NCBI GenBank assembly: GCA_910591455.2
Contig: OU342808.1
Coordinates: 6,304,447 to 6,368,446 of the forward strand
Reading direction: 5' to 3'
Source: Pholis gunnellus
Lineage: Eukaryota; Chordata; Actinopteri; Perciformes; Pholidae
DNA length: 64,000 nt
The translations under genes and the position numbers were made by a program. This document shows, one piece after another, positions 1-10,013 of this stretch (position 1 is the first letter of the stretch; every line of letters starts with the position of its first letter). The notes below the pieces were generated by a model. It did no database searches. It saw nothing but the letters and a program-made list of their open reading frames with translations, and was not told the DNA's origin.

Positions 1-308
1 CAGAGTGTTCTGAAGATATAGTGGAGTAATGTCTACCTGAAGAGAGAAGGAAGTCACAGTCTGTGTGTGTTGCATTCTGAGCTTCTCCATGCTTCGTTTA
101 CATAGACGGGTCGACTGTGCACTCCTTTTAGTGCATGCGAGCGTGGCCCACTGGTTAGCTCATGGCTCATATGACGGCTACAGCTAATAATGATCCCGAT
201 TAACGGCGTCGCCGCGGAAGCGCCCACCTCAGGTAAACGCTGTTAGCTCTGTCAGCACCGTCAGCTGCAGGACGCCTGTCTCCATGGAGGCGATAGATAT
301 GCTCTGTC

Positions 309-560
309 GGGCTGCACCTAACTTTTGTTAATCGGTTAATCAAATTATTTTTTCGACTAACTAATTAATCGATACGATTTTTTTTATTTCTGATTAATAT
401 AACAATTTACTCCAAAATGAACATCAAAAACCTGTCAGATTAATAAATCAATCTTCTGTTCAATCATCGTCTCTTATATATTGAACGATGTCTGATCAGA
501 AAAACACTGGACCTTAATTCCAAAAGGTTTGCTGCGACACATGAAAGATGAATTCAATAA
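309..560. repeat. GGGCTGCA-type hAT MITE-like remnant
   Basis: The segment opens with GGGCTGCACCTAAC and continues with stretches rich in TTAATCG and ATTAATCGAT. This resembles the terminal region of a very common non-autonomous fish hAT family whose ends read GGGCTGCAnCTAACGATTATTTT. Related segments occur near 43.0, 47.6 and 55.1 kb. Only one end is clear, no target duplication was found, and the right limit is a guess. Confidence 0.4.
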
Positions 561-2273
561 CTAAATACAATAAACAGTCGGCGCTGTCTTGCTGCCTTTG
601 TCATCTGGATAAAGCGCTCCGGGTTGCTTTCACATTGGGAAGTGTTTGTGCATCCCAGTGGTACTGCTGTGATGAGCCATTTCCAATTTGAGGAGCATAC
701 AAAGCACAACATTGTTGTGTCTCTCTCTGAAATACTTCCACACTTTAGAGGATATTATAGAGGGGATATTTTTCTGAAAATGCAAATGTATGCATGTGTA
801 CATCCACAGCAGTTGATTCATCAACATTTTTATTTTTCAGGGTAAAAACATTTTTGCAATATTTCTGTCATTTCCACTCAGGTTTTTAAAGCCCAAATTC
901 TAAAATATGGATAAAAACTGTTGGATGGAAATGCACCTACTGACTGTAAAAAGTTTCTACCAAACTGTACCGACTTGTGTTTAAAGCCTCCCCCCTCTGT
1001 TCCGGATGAAGTGTTTATTTAAAAATGTGTCACTGTCCAAATGTTAGCTTTGTTGGTCACACAAACACCGTAACCGTAAATATGACAACAGCGTCTGTGT
1101 TTTGACAGATTGCCGACTTAAACCAATAACTGGCGTGACATTAAATGAAATTAACAGTCTATTCACCAGACGTATTTGTACCATCAACTCATAACCGTTA
1201 GCGGATCTCGCCTCTGTTTATATACTGCAGCAGAGCACTGTCCCTCTCCAGCCCTCCATCCCTTTAAAGGTCAGCACTGTCTAGATGAGTTTGCTCCTTC
1301 TCAATGTCACACATTTTATTTGTCAAAAGTTTACAGAGTTGGACTCAACAAGAGCCCCAGGAGTTCAATTTCAACAAGATATGCCAGACACTGGGTGGCA
1401 CAGAGGAAACTGCACCATCCCACCACTGCACAAAGCAAATCTCAGACTTAGCTGAGCGCCCAATCAAACAACAGGGTTTACTTTTTTTTGGCGTGGGAAG
1501 CAAATAATTATTGTCACGGCAGCAGCAACTCCTATAAGGGCCATAACGCATGGGGAAATAACTAGGAAGAAGGAAATAATACGCAGCAAAGTCTCTTAAC
1601 TAATCAACGGTAGCGGTGACACTTTGTTTTCATTAAAGTATTAGGAAAACAAATACCCACACAAACACAGATGTGTCCTCGTCCCACAGCACCTTCTGTC
1701 GTTAGCTATGCAGCATCATCTGCTGCTCTCGCTGAAGACACCACACTGTTGCATTAATTGTTAGTTTTGCTTTTTCTGGGTGTGTGTTTTTTTATAATGA
1801 CCCTTCACAAGCTACAAATATCTTTCCTCGAGGCTCCATGAGTGACAAGGGGAAAATGCATGACCCTCTCTCCACCCAAAGTAACCATGTTTTAGTGAGA
1901 TTGGAAACTGAAATTCTAAGAATAAATAAAGGCTTTGTGTATATCTTATCCAAACATTGCGTGAACCCATTTATGTTGACTGTAGTCAATTGAAGGTGAA
2001 GAAGAACAAAGGTCCGTTGTACCCGTTAATCACACCCTATAGCGCGGAGCGGCCTGCGGCAGACCTAGCAGAAGATGGTTTTCTGGTGTGGGACCTTCGT
2101 ACGAGCTCTTCTTGTTTGGGTCGGGCTGCGTATGAGAAAGTGTCTGCATGTTGTGCCCTCTCAAAGAAAAACAAGCGCTCCGGTCCGGCTCCAACGTGCA
2201 TGTAACGTAAAGAGAAATAGTGCCATAACAGTGCCACTGGTTTCTTCCACATCATGATAGCAACGGTACAGAA
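561..2273. other. No recognisable gene
   Basis: Only short ORFs without family features occur here. No paired terminal repeats, long microsatellite or RNA gene were seen. The section near 2.04-2.20 kb is somewhat richer in CpG but shows no clear promoter arrangement. Confidence 0.5.
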
Positions 2274-2356
2274 ACTAGAGTTACCGGCCCGCGGTTGTAT
2301 GCACCCGCCAACGAGTCAAGTTACAGTTAACATCAATGTCTGTCAAAATATAACAG
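2274..2356 (+). repeat. Truncated copy of a dispersed fish repeat
   Basis: The start (ACTAGAGTTACC, then GCGGTTGTATGC and GCCAACGAGTCA) parallels the start of the longer copy near 6959 (ACTAGAATTACC, GCGGTTGTACGC, GCCGATCAGTCA). Similarity is lost about 40 bases before the hAT element that begins at 2397. This is therefore a 5' fragment only. Confidence 0.5.
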
Positions 2357-2514
2357 AGGAGGTCTCTTTCATTCCCTAACACAACGACATACAAAATAGT
2401 GCTGGGCCGGTACACCGGTTTTAATTTCCTGTATGATATGGATTTTTCACACACCGCCATGCCGGTGCATAGCCGAAACAACTGCTGTCACTCTTTAACA
2501 GGCAGCAGAATATA

Positions 2515-2714
2515 CAGGACTGTCTCAGAAAATTTGAATATTGTGATAAAGTTCTTTATTTTCTGTAATGCAATTAAAAAAACAAAAATGTCATGCATTC
2601 TGGATTCATTACAAATCAACTGAAATATTGCAAGCCTTTTATTCTTTTAATATTGCTGATTATGGCTTACAGCTTAAGAAAACTCAAATATCCTATCTCT
2701 AAATATTAGAATAT
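2515..2714 (+). repeat. Tc1 left terminal inverted repeat
   Basis: About 200 bases pair with the right repeat at 3920-4122. Comparing them by eye I see about five differences (for example TTTGAAT against TTAGAAT, and ACTGAAAT against ACTAAAAT), so identity is roughly 97%. The outer and inner ends would hold the transposase binding sites. Confidence 0.93.
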
Positions 2715-2841
2715 CATGAAAAAGTATACTAGTAGGGTATTCAACTAATCACTTGAATCGTCTAATTAACTCGAAACACCTGCAAGGGTTTCCTGAGCCT
2801 TGAAAAACACTCAGCTTGGTTCAGTAAACTAAATCACAAGT

Positions 2842-3846
2842 ATGGGGAAGACTGCTGATCTGACTGCTGTCCAGAGGACCATCATTGACACCCTCCATCA
2901 GGAGGGTAAGACACAAAAAGAAATTTCTCAAAGAGCAAGCTGTTCACAGAGTGCAGTTTCAAAGCACATCCACAAAAAGTCTGTTGGAAGGGGGAAATGT
3001 GGCAGGAAACGCTGCACAACCAAGAGAGATGACCGCAGCCTTAACAGCATTGTGAAGAAGAGTCGCTTCCAGAATTTGGGGGAGCTTCAAAGACAGTGGA
3101 CTGAAGCTGGAGTCCAGGTATCAAAAGCCACTGTTCACAGACGTGTCCGGGAAATGGGCTACAATAGCCGTATTCCCATGGTCAAGCCACTTCTGAACTC
3201 AAGACAACGGAAGAAGCGTCTGACTTGGGCTATGGAAAAGAAGCACTGGACAGTTGCAGAGTGGTCCAAAGTCCTCTTTTCAGACGAAAGCAAGCGTTGT
3301 ATTTCATTTGGAAGTCAAGGCGCCAGAGTCTGGAGAAAGGCTGGAGAGGCGCAAAATCCAAGTTGCTTGAAATCCAGTGTGAAGTTCCCACAGTCAGTGA
3401 TGGTTTGGGGAGCCATGTCAGCTGCTGGTGTTGGTCCACTGTGTTTCATCAAGTCCAGAGTAAATGCAGCTGTGTACCAAGAGATTTTAGAGCACTACAT
3501 GCTTCCGTCTGCTGAAAAGCTCTATGGAGATGAGGATTTCATTTTCCAGCATGATCTGGCACCTGCCCACAGTGCCAAAACCACCAGTAACTGGTGTACT
3601 GACCATGGCATTACTGTCCTCGATTGGCCTGCCAATTCCCCTGACCTGAACCCCATAGAGAATTTGTGGGGTATTATGAAGAAGAAGCTGAAAGACACCA
3701 GACCCAACAATGCAAATGAGCTAAAGGCCGCTATTGAAGCATCCTGGGCATCCATAAACCCTCAGCAATGCCACAGGCTGATTGCCTCCATGCCACGCCG
3801 CATTGATGCAGTAATCCGTGCAAAAGGATTCCCAACCAAGTACTGA
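2842..3846 (+). CDS. Tc1 transposase, DD34E, apparently intact
   Basis: This 334-residue, single-exon protein is the cut-and-paste transposase of the surrounding Tc1 element. It would bind the terminal inverted repeats in the nucleus, excise the element and insert it at TA. Residues about 8-48 form an N-terminal helix-turn-helix (QKEIS.RASCSQSAVSKH) and about 65-108 a second one. A basic stretch at 45-57 with GRKR (54-57) fits the AT-hook and nuclear localisation region. The catalytic triad is complete: D148 (FSDES), D238 (FQHDLAPAH) and E273 (PDLNPIENLW), with exactly 34 residues between D238 and E273. Length is close to the family norm of about 340. The start is the first ATG after the inverted repeat, and the protein begins MGKTADLT as in related fish Tc1 proteins. 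There is no frameshift or stop. AATAAA signals at 3994 and 4077 lie in the right repeat. Activity is inferred, not shown. Confidence 0.96.
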   Translation: MGKTADLTAVQRTIIDTLHQEGKTQKEISQRASCSQSAVSKHIHKKSVGRGKCGRKRCTTKRDDRSLNSIVKKSRFQNLGELQRQWTEAGVQVSKATVHRRVREMGYNSRIPMVKPLLNSRQRKKRLTWAMEKKHWTVAEWSKVLFSDESKRCISFGSQGARVWRKAGEAQNPSCLKSSVKFPQSVMVWGAMSAAGVGPLCFIKSRVNAAVYQEILEHYMLPSAEKLYGDEDFIFQHDLAPAHSAKTTSNWCTDHGITVLDWPANSPDLNPIENLWGIMKKKLKDTRPNNANELKAAIEASWASINPQQCHRLIASMPRRIDAVIRAKGFPTKY

Positions 3847-3919
3847 GTGCATTAATGGACATTTTCAGATGTTTGATTTTGTTTTGCTGTTATAAATCTT
3901 TTTTTTTACTTGGTCTGAG

Positions 3920-4122
3920 GAAATATTCTAATTTTTGGAGATAGGATTTTTGAGTTTTCTTAAGCTGTAAGCCATAATCAGCAATATTAAAAGAATAAAA
4001 GGCTTGCAATATTTTAGTTGATTTGTAATGAATCCAGAATGCATGACATTTTTGTTTTTTTAATTGCATTACAGAAAATAAAGAACTTTATCACAATATT
4101 CTAATTTTCTGAGACAGTCCTG
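3920..4122 (-). repeat. Tc1 right terminal inverted repeat
   Basis: This is the inverse of the left repeat at 2515-2714 and ends in CAGTCCTG followed by the TA duplication at 4123-4124. It begins at about GGAAATATTCTAATTTTTGG, after the short transposase 3' untranslated region. Confidence 0.93.
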
Positions 4123-4428
4123 TATTGTTTGCCGCTCAGAACGCTTCAGTCGGAGCTAGTTGATTAGACTGTATTGAGAGGGACCCCTAATCATGGTTAT
4201 AACAACAATTAATAACACAAAACTAACTCTCTAACAGGTCAAAACACCACGACACAACAGTTTGAGACACAAACAATTTGTAACACTAATAATTGTACAT
4301 TTATGAAATTACACTGCCGAACGGCATGCTGGGTACAGCTCGCTAGCTAGCCCGTTAGCACAACAGTCTGTTAACAGCGAGAGGCTCCGTCGCTACAGTA
4401 ACGCTACATTAAAGAACAGAAAAGAGCG

Positions 4429-4989
4429 ATGCAGGATGAACAAAGACAGACCAGAGATGCACCGATAGAGTCTGTGCCCAAGAGAGGAGCTGTGTCTGCT
4501 GTTTGGAAGTGTTTTGGTTTTAAAAAGTCTGCAATATATAGTCTTTTGGACGTCAAAGTTTGTTGAGCCACTGTTGTTTCCGCTGGTGGTAACACAAGCA
4601 ACTTACTCCATCACCTCAGCAGAAAACATGTGTTGGAATACCAAGAGTGTGATTATGGTCGTCGGATTCGAGGTCAACCAGTAACGTTGGCACGAGTGAA
4701 ACAGTGAAGCCAAAAGGGTCAGACATCGCTTGAAGAGGCATTTGCTCGAAGCACTGCATAGGACAAGAAAAGCAAGCGGTGGAGCGACATTACGAATGCA
4801 ATAACGATCCAGCTATGCAAGGACATGGTCCCGCTACAGACAGTCGAGAAAGTCGGGCTCAGAGCGATGATTAAAACACTGGATTCAAGGTACGTCTTAC
4901 CGGGGCGAAAATACTTCAGCCAAACTGCTATCCCAACATTATACGAACAAACGAACACACCCTCTAGTATGCAAAGCCTTTATACATGA
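4429..4989 (+). pseudogene. hAT transposase remnant with BED zinc finger
   Basis: One reading frame runs from an ATG at 4429 to a TGA at 4987 and reads as a hAT transposase apart from three internal stops at 4564 (TGA), 4705 (TGA) and 4759 (TAG). The first part is a BED finger: SAVWKCFGF, then VKVC followed by the stop, then ATVVSAGGNTSNLLHHL and SRKHVLEYQEC, which supply the C..C..H..H pattern. The later part reads SDITNAITIQLCKDMVPLQT, GLRAMIKTLDSRYVLPGRKY and IPTLYEQT, typical of the region after the finger in ZBED-like hAT proteins. The catalytic core and the C-terminal dimerisation domain are missing, so the gene is both mutated and truncated. It lies to the right of the Tc1 insertion, so the Tc1 split the leader and not this frame. 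Confidence 0.85.
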
Positions 4990-5155
4990 TGACATTAAAA
5001 TGTCTCTATATTCTATGTACTCCTGACAGTAGAGTAAGCCATTATAAACCTATATAAAGACACAGTCAGGGGAGAGAAAGAAATACCGTGAAACTGTCAG
5101 AATCTTAAAAAATACCGTGATACACATTTTGGGTCATACCACCCAGCCAGCACTA

Positions 5156-6957
5156 ATACAGAACCGTATTGTACCGTGTGAAGGATGCACCTTTCTTTCA
5201 TGTCTCCAAAGCATTTGCAAAGCCATACGCAAGCAATAATAAATGATAAACCTGACAGCATGGTTTGGCTGATTTGCCTTGAATTGGCTTGCTATCAATA
5301 AAAGTCAATTCTGTCATTGAAACTGGTACTCAAGGTGGGAAAGTATTTTGTCTGGAAGTTAAAGCTAGTGAAGCAAAGGTTAAATGTAGTGACAGTGAGT
5401 CTGAAGGAAATCTGATAAATTACTGACTTTTGGGCTTTCTAATTGTCCAATCTATAGCTTGTACCAGGACTGGCTGTTTTTCTGCTCAACCGGTTCAGTA
5501 AATTAACTGCACTGTGTGCTGTATGGATCTGACAACATCTTACATTGCCTGTGCAGTGATATGCACTCCTGGTTTAAAAGTAAAGACCTAAATCTCCCCT
5601 TACAAAACCATGTGTGGAAACTTAATTCAATTTCTACGTCGCTTTGAATTTAACAACTCTCAAAAGAATGAGGGATGCGTGACGGATTCACAGGGTGCGG
5701 TGCTGATTGGCTCTTATAACGGGTCGGGAGGGTCCGAGTAATAATAAACGCTGACCCACGCATCGCTAGCGCCCGAGCCTATTTCCCGGCAATTATGTGG
5801 TAGCTGGCAGGTAATTGGGATTTGGGTTTGGGACGGATGACTGATCATGCCACCGATACTTCCCCGTTTCATCCATCTTTTTTTGCTGCCTGGGTCTGGC
5901 TTCTGTTAAAAAAAAACACTTGAATGGCCTTTGTACTGTAATGCAGACACCACTCATCTGCGAGCAGCCTCCGGGGATCTTGGAGCAACCGGGCTTTAAA
6001 GTCAAAGACAGTCAGAGGATAGAGAGCAAGGAAACAACTGCTGACGAAAGATAAGGAGGGATAAAAGAAAAGATAAAAGAAAAGAAGAAGCGGAAGTTCT
6101 TTGACAGACTCACCTTGGGTCTGATAGGCCCGACACCGAGGGCATGTATTAAGACACTCTAAAATTACTTTTGACAACCGTTGACGACCTTAAATCCACC
6201 CACTTAATCTTCAGCATTATTTTTCACTCAGGGCAAACTTTCTAAGACGCCTCCACAAATTGAGTTTTACATGTTTCTTGTTTTGGAAATAGCACATAAT
6301 CAGGTTCTGCTTTTATTGATATCCAAGCTGTTGATACGTTCCATTATTAACTGAACATGCACGGCACTTAGTACAGAACTTAAAGCTTTTCTCTGACTGT
6401 GGACGGTCACTGTGCTTAAGTGTGACCAAATTGCTAACGAGATAGTCAGCAGTAGTGTCAATAACATGAATTCCTGGATCGTAAATGTTCTTCGGCAAGA
6501 TTGTTCCCCAAGCGTGCTGAAGGAAGTGTACTGGTGGTGATGCTACTCTAAAAGACAAATAATTGAGGACTGCTTTAATTGAATTAATTCATCAATACAA
6601 TTATGCTATCTGCTCTTATCTTAAGTGTTATTGTGTCGTAAATGTGACTTTGTTAAACATATGCCCACAGCCTCTAAAGTTTACTTTGCCTTCAATGTGG
6701 AAGTGCAGCAGCATTTATTTAAGGACAAAGTGAAACCTACACTCCATTTACCACCACTTGACAGCTTTACTGTTAATTTATTTTCCGATCCGACCGCCAA
6801 CACCTGTCTGCTCTGAGCGCATCCACAGTCACTCTCTTTCAAACGCCCACATTACACAACTAGCATATGCATCACAATGCGTCAACACGCTATTAAACAG
6901 GACTGAAACACTGCATGTTTAAAAGACATGTGCAGGAAAATTTGAATATATACAGAA
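5156..6957. other. No recognisable gene
   Basis: No protein family, RNA gene or paired terminal repeat was recognised. An inverted CCAAT (GATTGGCTC) followed by TTATAA near 5.70-5.72 kb is isolated and not convincing as a promoter. The reverse reading at 5869-6177 is long only because of a GA-rich stretch near 6.04-6.10 kb. Confidence 0.5.
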
Positions 6958-6958
6958 A

Positions 6959-7204
6959 ACTAGAATTACCACCTCGCGGTTGTACGCCTCTGCCGATCAG
7001 TCATGTTGCAGTTTACATCCATGTCCAAAATGTCATCAATTCATCATTTCACCCTATTAGACAACTGTGTGAATTCGTCATAATTGGCATGTACATTCTT
7101 GAGTTATGGCCAAAAACGTGTTTTGTGAGGTCACAGTGACCTTTGACAGACACCTTGAAAACATAACACCTACCGCCACAGCTGTCGCCAGCACGGATGG
7201 ATAA
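6959..7204 (+). repeat. Dispersed teleost repeat, internally deleted copy
   Basis: It begins ACTAGAATTACCACCTCGCG and contains GAGGTCACAGTGACCTTTGA, both hallmarks of a repeat common in fish genomes. It ends with a ...GCCACAGCTGTCGCC... segment. The central part seems shortened. A truncated sister copy lies at 2274-2356. The class of the parent element is not clear from this copy. Confidence 0.6.
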
Positions 7205-9944
7205 ATACAGTGGTAACAAAGAGAGATATTTTTACCCCGCATGTATTGAGGAAGTCGATCAGATGATTGATCACGGAGGCAAAATCATCGATAGCAGAAA
7301 CGCTTCTGTGCCTGTTCTCTTTCAAAGACTTGTGTGTGTTCATACTGCCGTACAGCCAAAAATAAAGTATGCTGTGATTCTGACAGTTGCTCAACAAATT
7401 AATAATGCCTTTCTGAAATCTTCCACCTATGTTTGAGTCAGTAATCTCTTGTATTGAGTGGTTTCAGGTGAGAAAAAAAAGAAGAGGTCAATGTCCAGCG
7501 ATGCATTCCACTGTCCCTCCCATCAGGTAGAGTGAAAAGATTGATTCTGGGGTGCATCCCAATTCCCTCTCAAACGATTCAACATCGATGTGCAAGGTCC
7601 TTAATTGAAATTCAGATGACCGAGTGGACCGAGCGCTCACTGCCAGCTAAATAGCCGAGTAGTCCCATCTGTCAAGCAGACACTTTTGTGAGCTGTGGTA
7701 AAGTCATATTTTGCAGAAGCAGAGGGACTCTGACAGTGTAATTCACCAGTCGTGACTCGTGTGTCTTTATTCTCCCATTTCTTTGAATAAATTAATCAAA
7801 ATTAAAATGTGGTCTACCTTGAGATTTCCAAACCAACCATCAGGCAGATCGCTATGAAAAGTAATTGTAATAAGAAGAAAATGTTCCAATTCTTTAGACT
7901 AGTCTAATGATTTTGTGTGCCAGCACTGTGTACGTCATACTATAAGAATTAAAAAAGGACAGGCTGATCCTGTTGCTTTAGATAGGTAGATATAATCTTT
8001 GTTAAATAGTTACGGACATCATCCTGCTGCAGGAAAAAGCTTGAACAATCACGGATTGCTTGATACGACCAGTCAGCACTGGTTGGTGATCATAAAGAAG
8101 AAGCGTAGAACTTTTAGCTACAGCCCTAGTAATTACCCATGTAGCCCTAACTCCAGCAGAAAGATGTCCACTCTCGTTAGCTAAAAAGAATGCATACACA
8201 GTTTTGGCGATCCTTTGGTTTCAAAACCAAACGAAGAAGGAGAGCCAGAAAAGGTGAATGAAGTGATTAGTAAGCTGTGCGATAAACGAGTCGAGGCTGA
8301 AGACGGAAACATGGCAAATATCCGCTCCCGTCTTTAAACTCGCCATCCGACATAATATGCAAGTCTGCTACCGACTCCGTCCACAAAGAGCAGCCGGACC
8401 AATACTTCTACCCCGGTGAGCACTCAACCCTCAATCACAGGAGACAGCCAGCATGGACTTAAGTCAGCCATTATGAAGTGACAGGTGGGTGCCTTCCGTG
8501 GCCGCTAGCTCCACCGGTGATCCACCGATGATCCACCTCTTAGCCTAAGACTGCAGAGTGCTGCTGGCAGGTTCCGCCTGTCAGAACAGATAACCGCAGT
8601 TCCAACACTCGCCCACCGTCCATGAAATCGCTCCAACAACTACAGCACCTGCTTGACTCCACAGATAACTGATTTGTGTAGGTGCTATTAGGTGTAGAGC
8701 ACAGGTTTCATGTTAATAGCTAAGATCCTTCCTCTGCAATGGGAGGTGAGTACTACATTTGTACGACATGGTGGACTGCCTCTGCATTATTAACATAAAA
8801 AGAAACTCCACTTTAAGGGTCTGGCGGTGCATTTTACATAAAGGCTATAACGGTTACAGCAGCTTTATTCCATCAGGTGCTGTAAGAGTTTAAAGAGACT
8901 AAAGAACTGGGGCTGAAAATCGTCTTCAGCTCCGGCTAATTACCCGGGCCAAGTTACGAGTCACATTACCGCACGGACGCAATTCATTAGTGCAACATTC
9001 AGACTTTAAAGCTGCTAATTTTACAGCAGTTGCATTCACTCGCTATTCAACGCGCGGTCATGCTGGCAGACAACAAACAGAGCAGTTCAACAGCTTTCAG
9101 GCCTCTGTCGGCTAATGCCCCTGAAGAGTCAATGGCCGGGGGAGCAGATGCTAGCGGTGAACTCACATTTATTCAATTCTTTCCTGAACTCTGCTCGGGA
9201 CTGACAGGTGCACAGCATCTATAAAGTGATGACAAACACAGATACCACAGGGAACCCAGTTAGCAAGGCCCCCCGGGCAATATTGACTTACTTTTTATAG
9301 ATCATGCACATTGTCTTAAAGTCTCTCTCTCTCCATCTCTCTCCATCTCTCGGAGGCTTCTCAAGCAGAAAGTGTTTACTTTGATAATCGCAGTGTTTCT
9401 CTCTCTCTTGGCGTCTGCTGACTGGTGCTGGCAGGTCTCCAGCCGTGCTGTGCGCTCTCTTTGATAGACTGTGGAAGTTGTTTTAATTGCACGGCTCTGA
9501 CATATTTGGGAATTAATAACTGCTAGCTGTTTACTTAGCACAATCAATCCACGGGCTGCAGACACAAGTGTGTTCAACTGGGCTACACGTTCATTGAGGG
9601 GACCGATTGTTTATAGCACAGCATTTAAATTGTGCCGCCTTCTTGTTGAGCAACAATGAGAGTAGATGCATGGACATCGGCATAAACTTTAGTTCGGCAC
9701 AATATACAGTGTACTTGTCCAAAGACCAACCCAGAAGCGGATTCATGCGCTGCACTATAAAGGGCAACTGCCTGGTTACAGTTGAACTGAAATATATGCC
9801 AAAAGGCAAGCAGAACATGAGGATTTAACATGAATGGTGATGAATAAAAGTGAAATGGCTTCACATTTTCTTCCAAATATGAACTTAAATGTTGGCGCAG
9901 CTAATAACAGCCCAGGAAATCTGTCTCGCTGGACAAAATGTCAT
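7205..9944. other. No recognisable gene
   Basis: Short unrelated ORFs only. A small CT-rich stretch lies at 9.32-9.35 kb. No RNA gene or transposon end was seen. Confidence 0.45.
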
Positions 9945-10013
9945 TAATCGTCATTAGTATTTAGTAGAATCTATAACGCCAAGAAGAACAGGAAGTGAAT
10001 GAGTAAGCACTAG
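9945..10013 (+). repeat. Diverged repeat, copy 1
   Basis: TCGTCATTAGTATTTAGT, then CGCCAAGAAGAACAGGAAGT and GAATGAGTAAGC, recur in the same order at 11713-11831 (TCGTCATTAATATTTAGT, CGCCAAAGAGAATAGGAAGT, GAAAGAGTAAGC). The second copy has about 50 extra bases in the middle. The family was not recognised. Confidence 0.5.

Larger units (their letters stand above)
2515..4122 (+). mobile_element. Complete Tc1-type transposon (Tc1/mariner)
   Basis: The 1608-bp element runs from CAGGACTGTCTCAG to its inverse CTGAGACAGTCCTG and is flanked by TA on both sides (2513-2514 and 4123-4124), the Tc1/mariner target duplication. Both termini are inverted repeats of about 200 bp. A repeated motif near the outer and inner ends (AATATTGTGA outside, AGAATATCATGA inside) suggests the IR/DR arrangement of many Tc1 elements. 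It carries one uninterrupted transposase gene. It sits inside an older hAT element. The similarity of its two ends and the intact gene point to recent insertion. Confidence 0.96.
2397..5155 (+). mobile_element. hAT DNA transposon, interrupted by a Tc1 element
   Basis: The left end reads TAGTGCTGGGCCGGTA and the right end ends in CAGCACTA, giving a 9-base perfect terminal match (TAGTGCTGG) with partial similarity beyond. The 8 bases outside are ATACAAAA on the left and ATACAGAA on the right, a 7/8 match to the 8-bp target duplication expected of hAT elements. Without the Tc1 insertion the element would be about 1.15 kb. It keeps a 5' leader and a BED-finger coding remnant (4429-4989) but lacks room for a complete transposase. 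It is an old, internally deleted copy that served as the target for the younger Tc1. Confidence 0.85.

Noticed and set aside
3230..3755. ORFs on the other frames and strand of the Tc1 gene
   Set aside because: Shadows of the transposase reading frame.
5700..5725. CCAAT and TATA-like words as a promoter
   Set aside because: Only one inverted CCAAT and a TTATAA seven bases apart, which is too close for a usual core promoter.
9302..9577. Minus-strand ORF 9302-9577 rich in R and E
   Set aside because: Its charged end derives from a CT-rich simple stretch at 9.32-9.35 kb.
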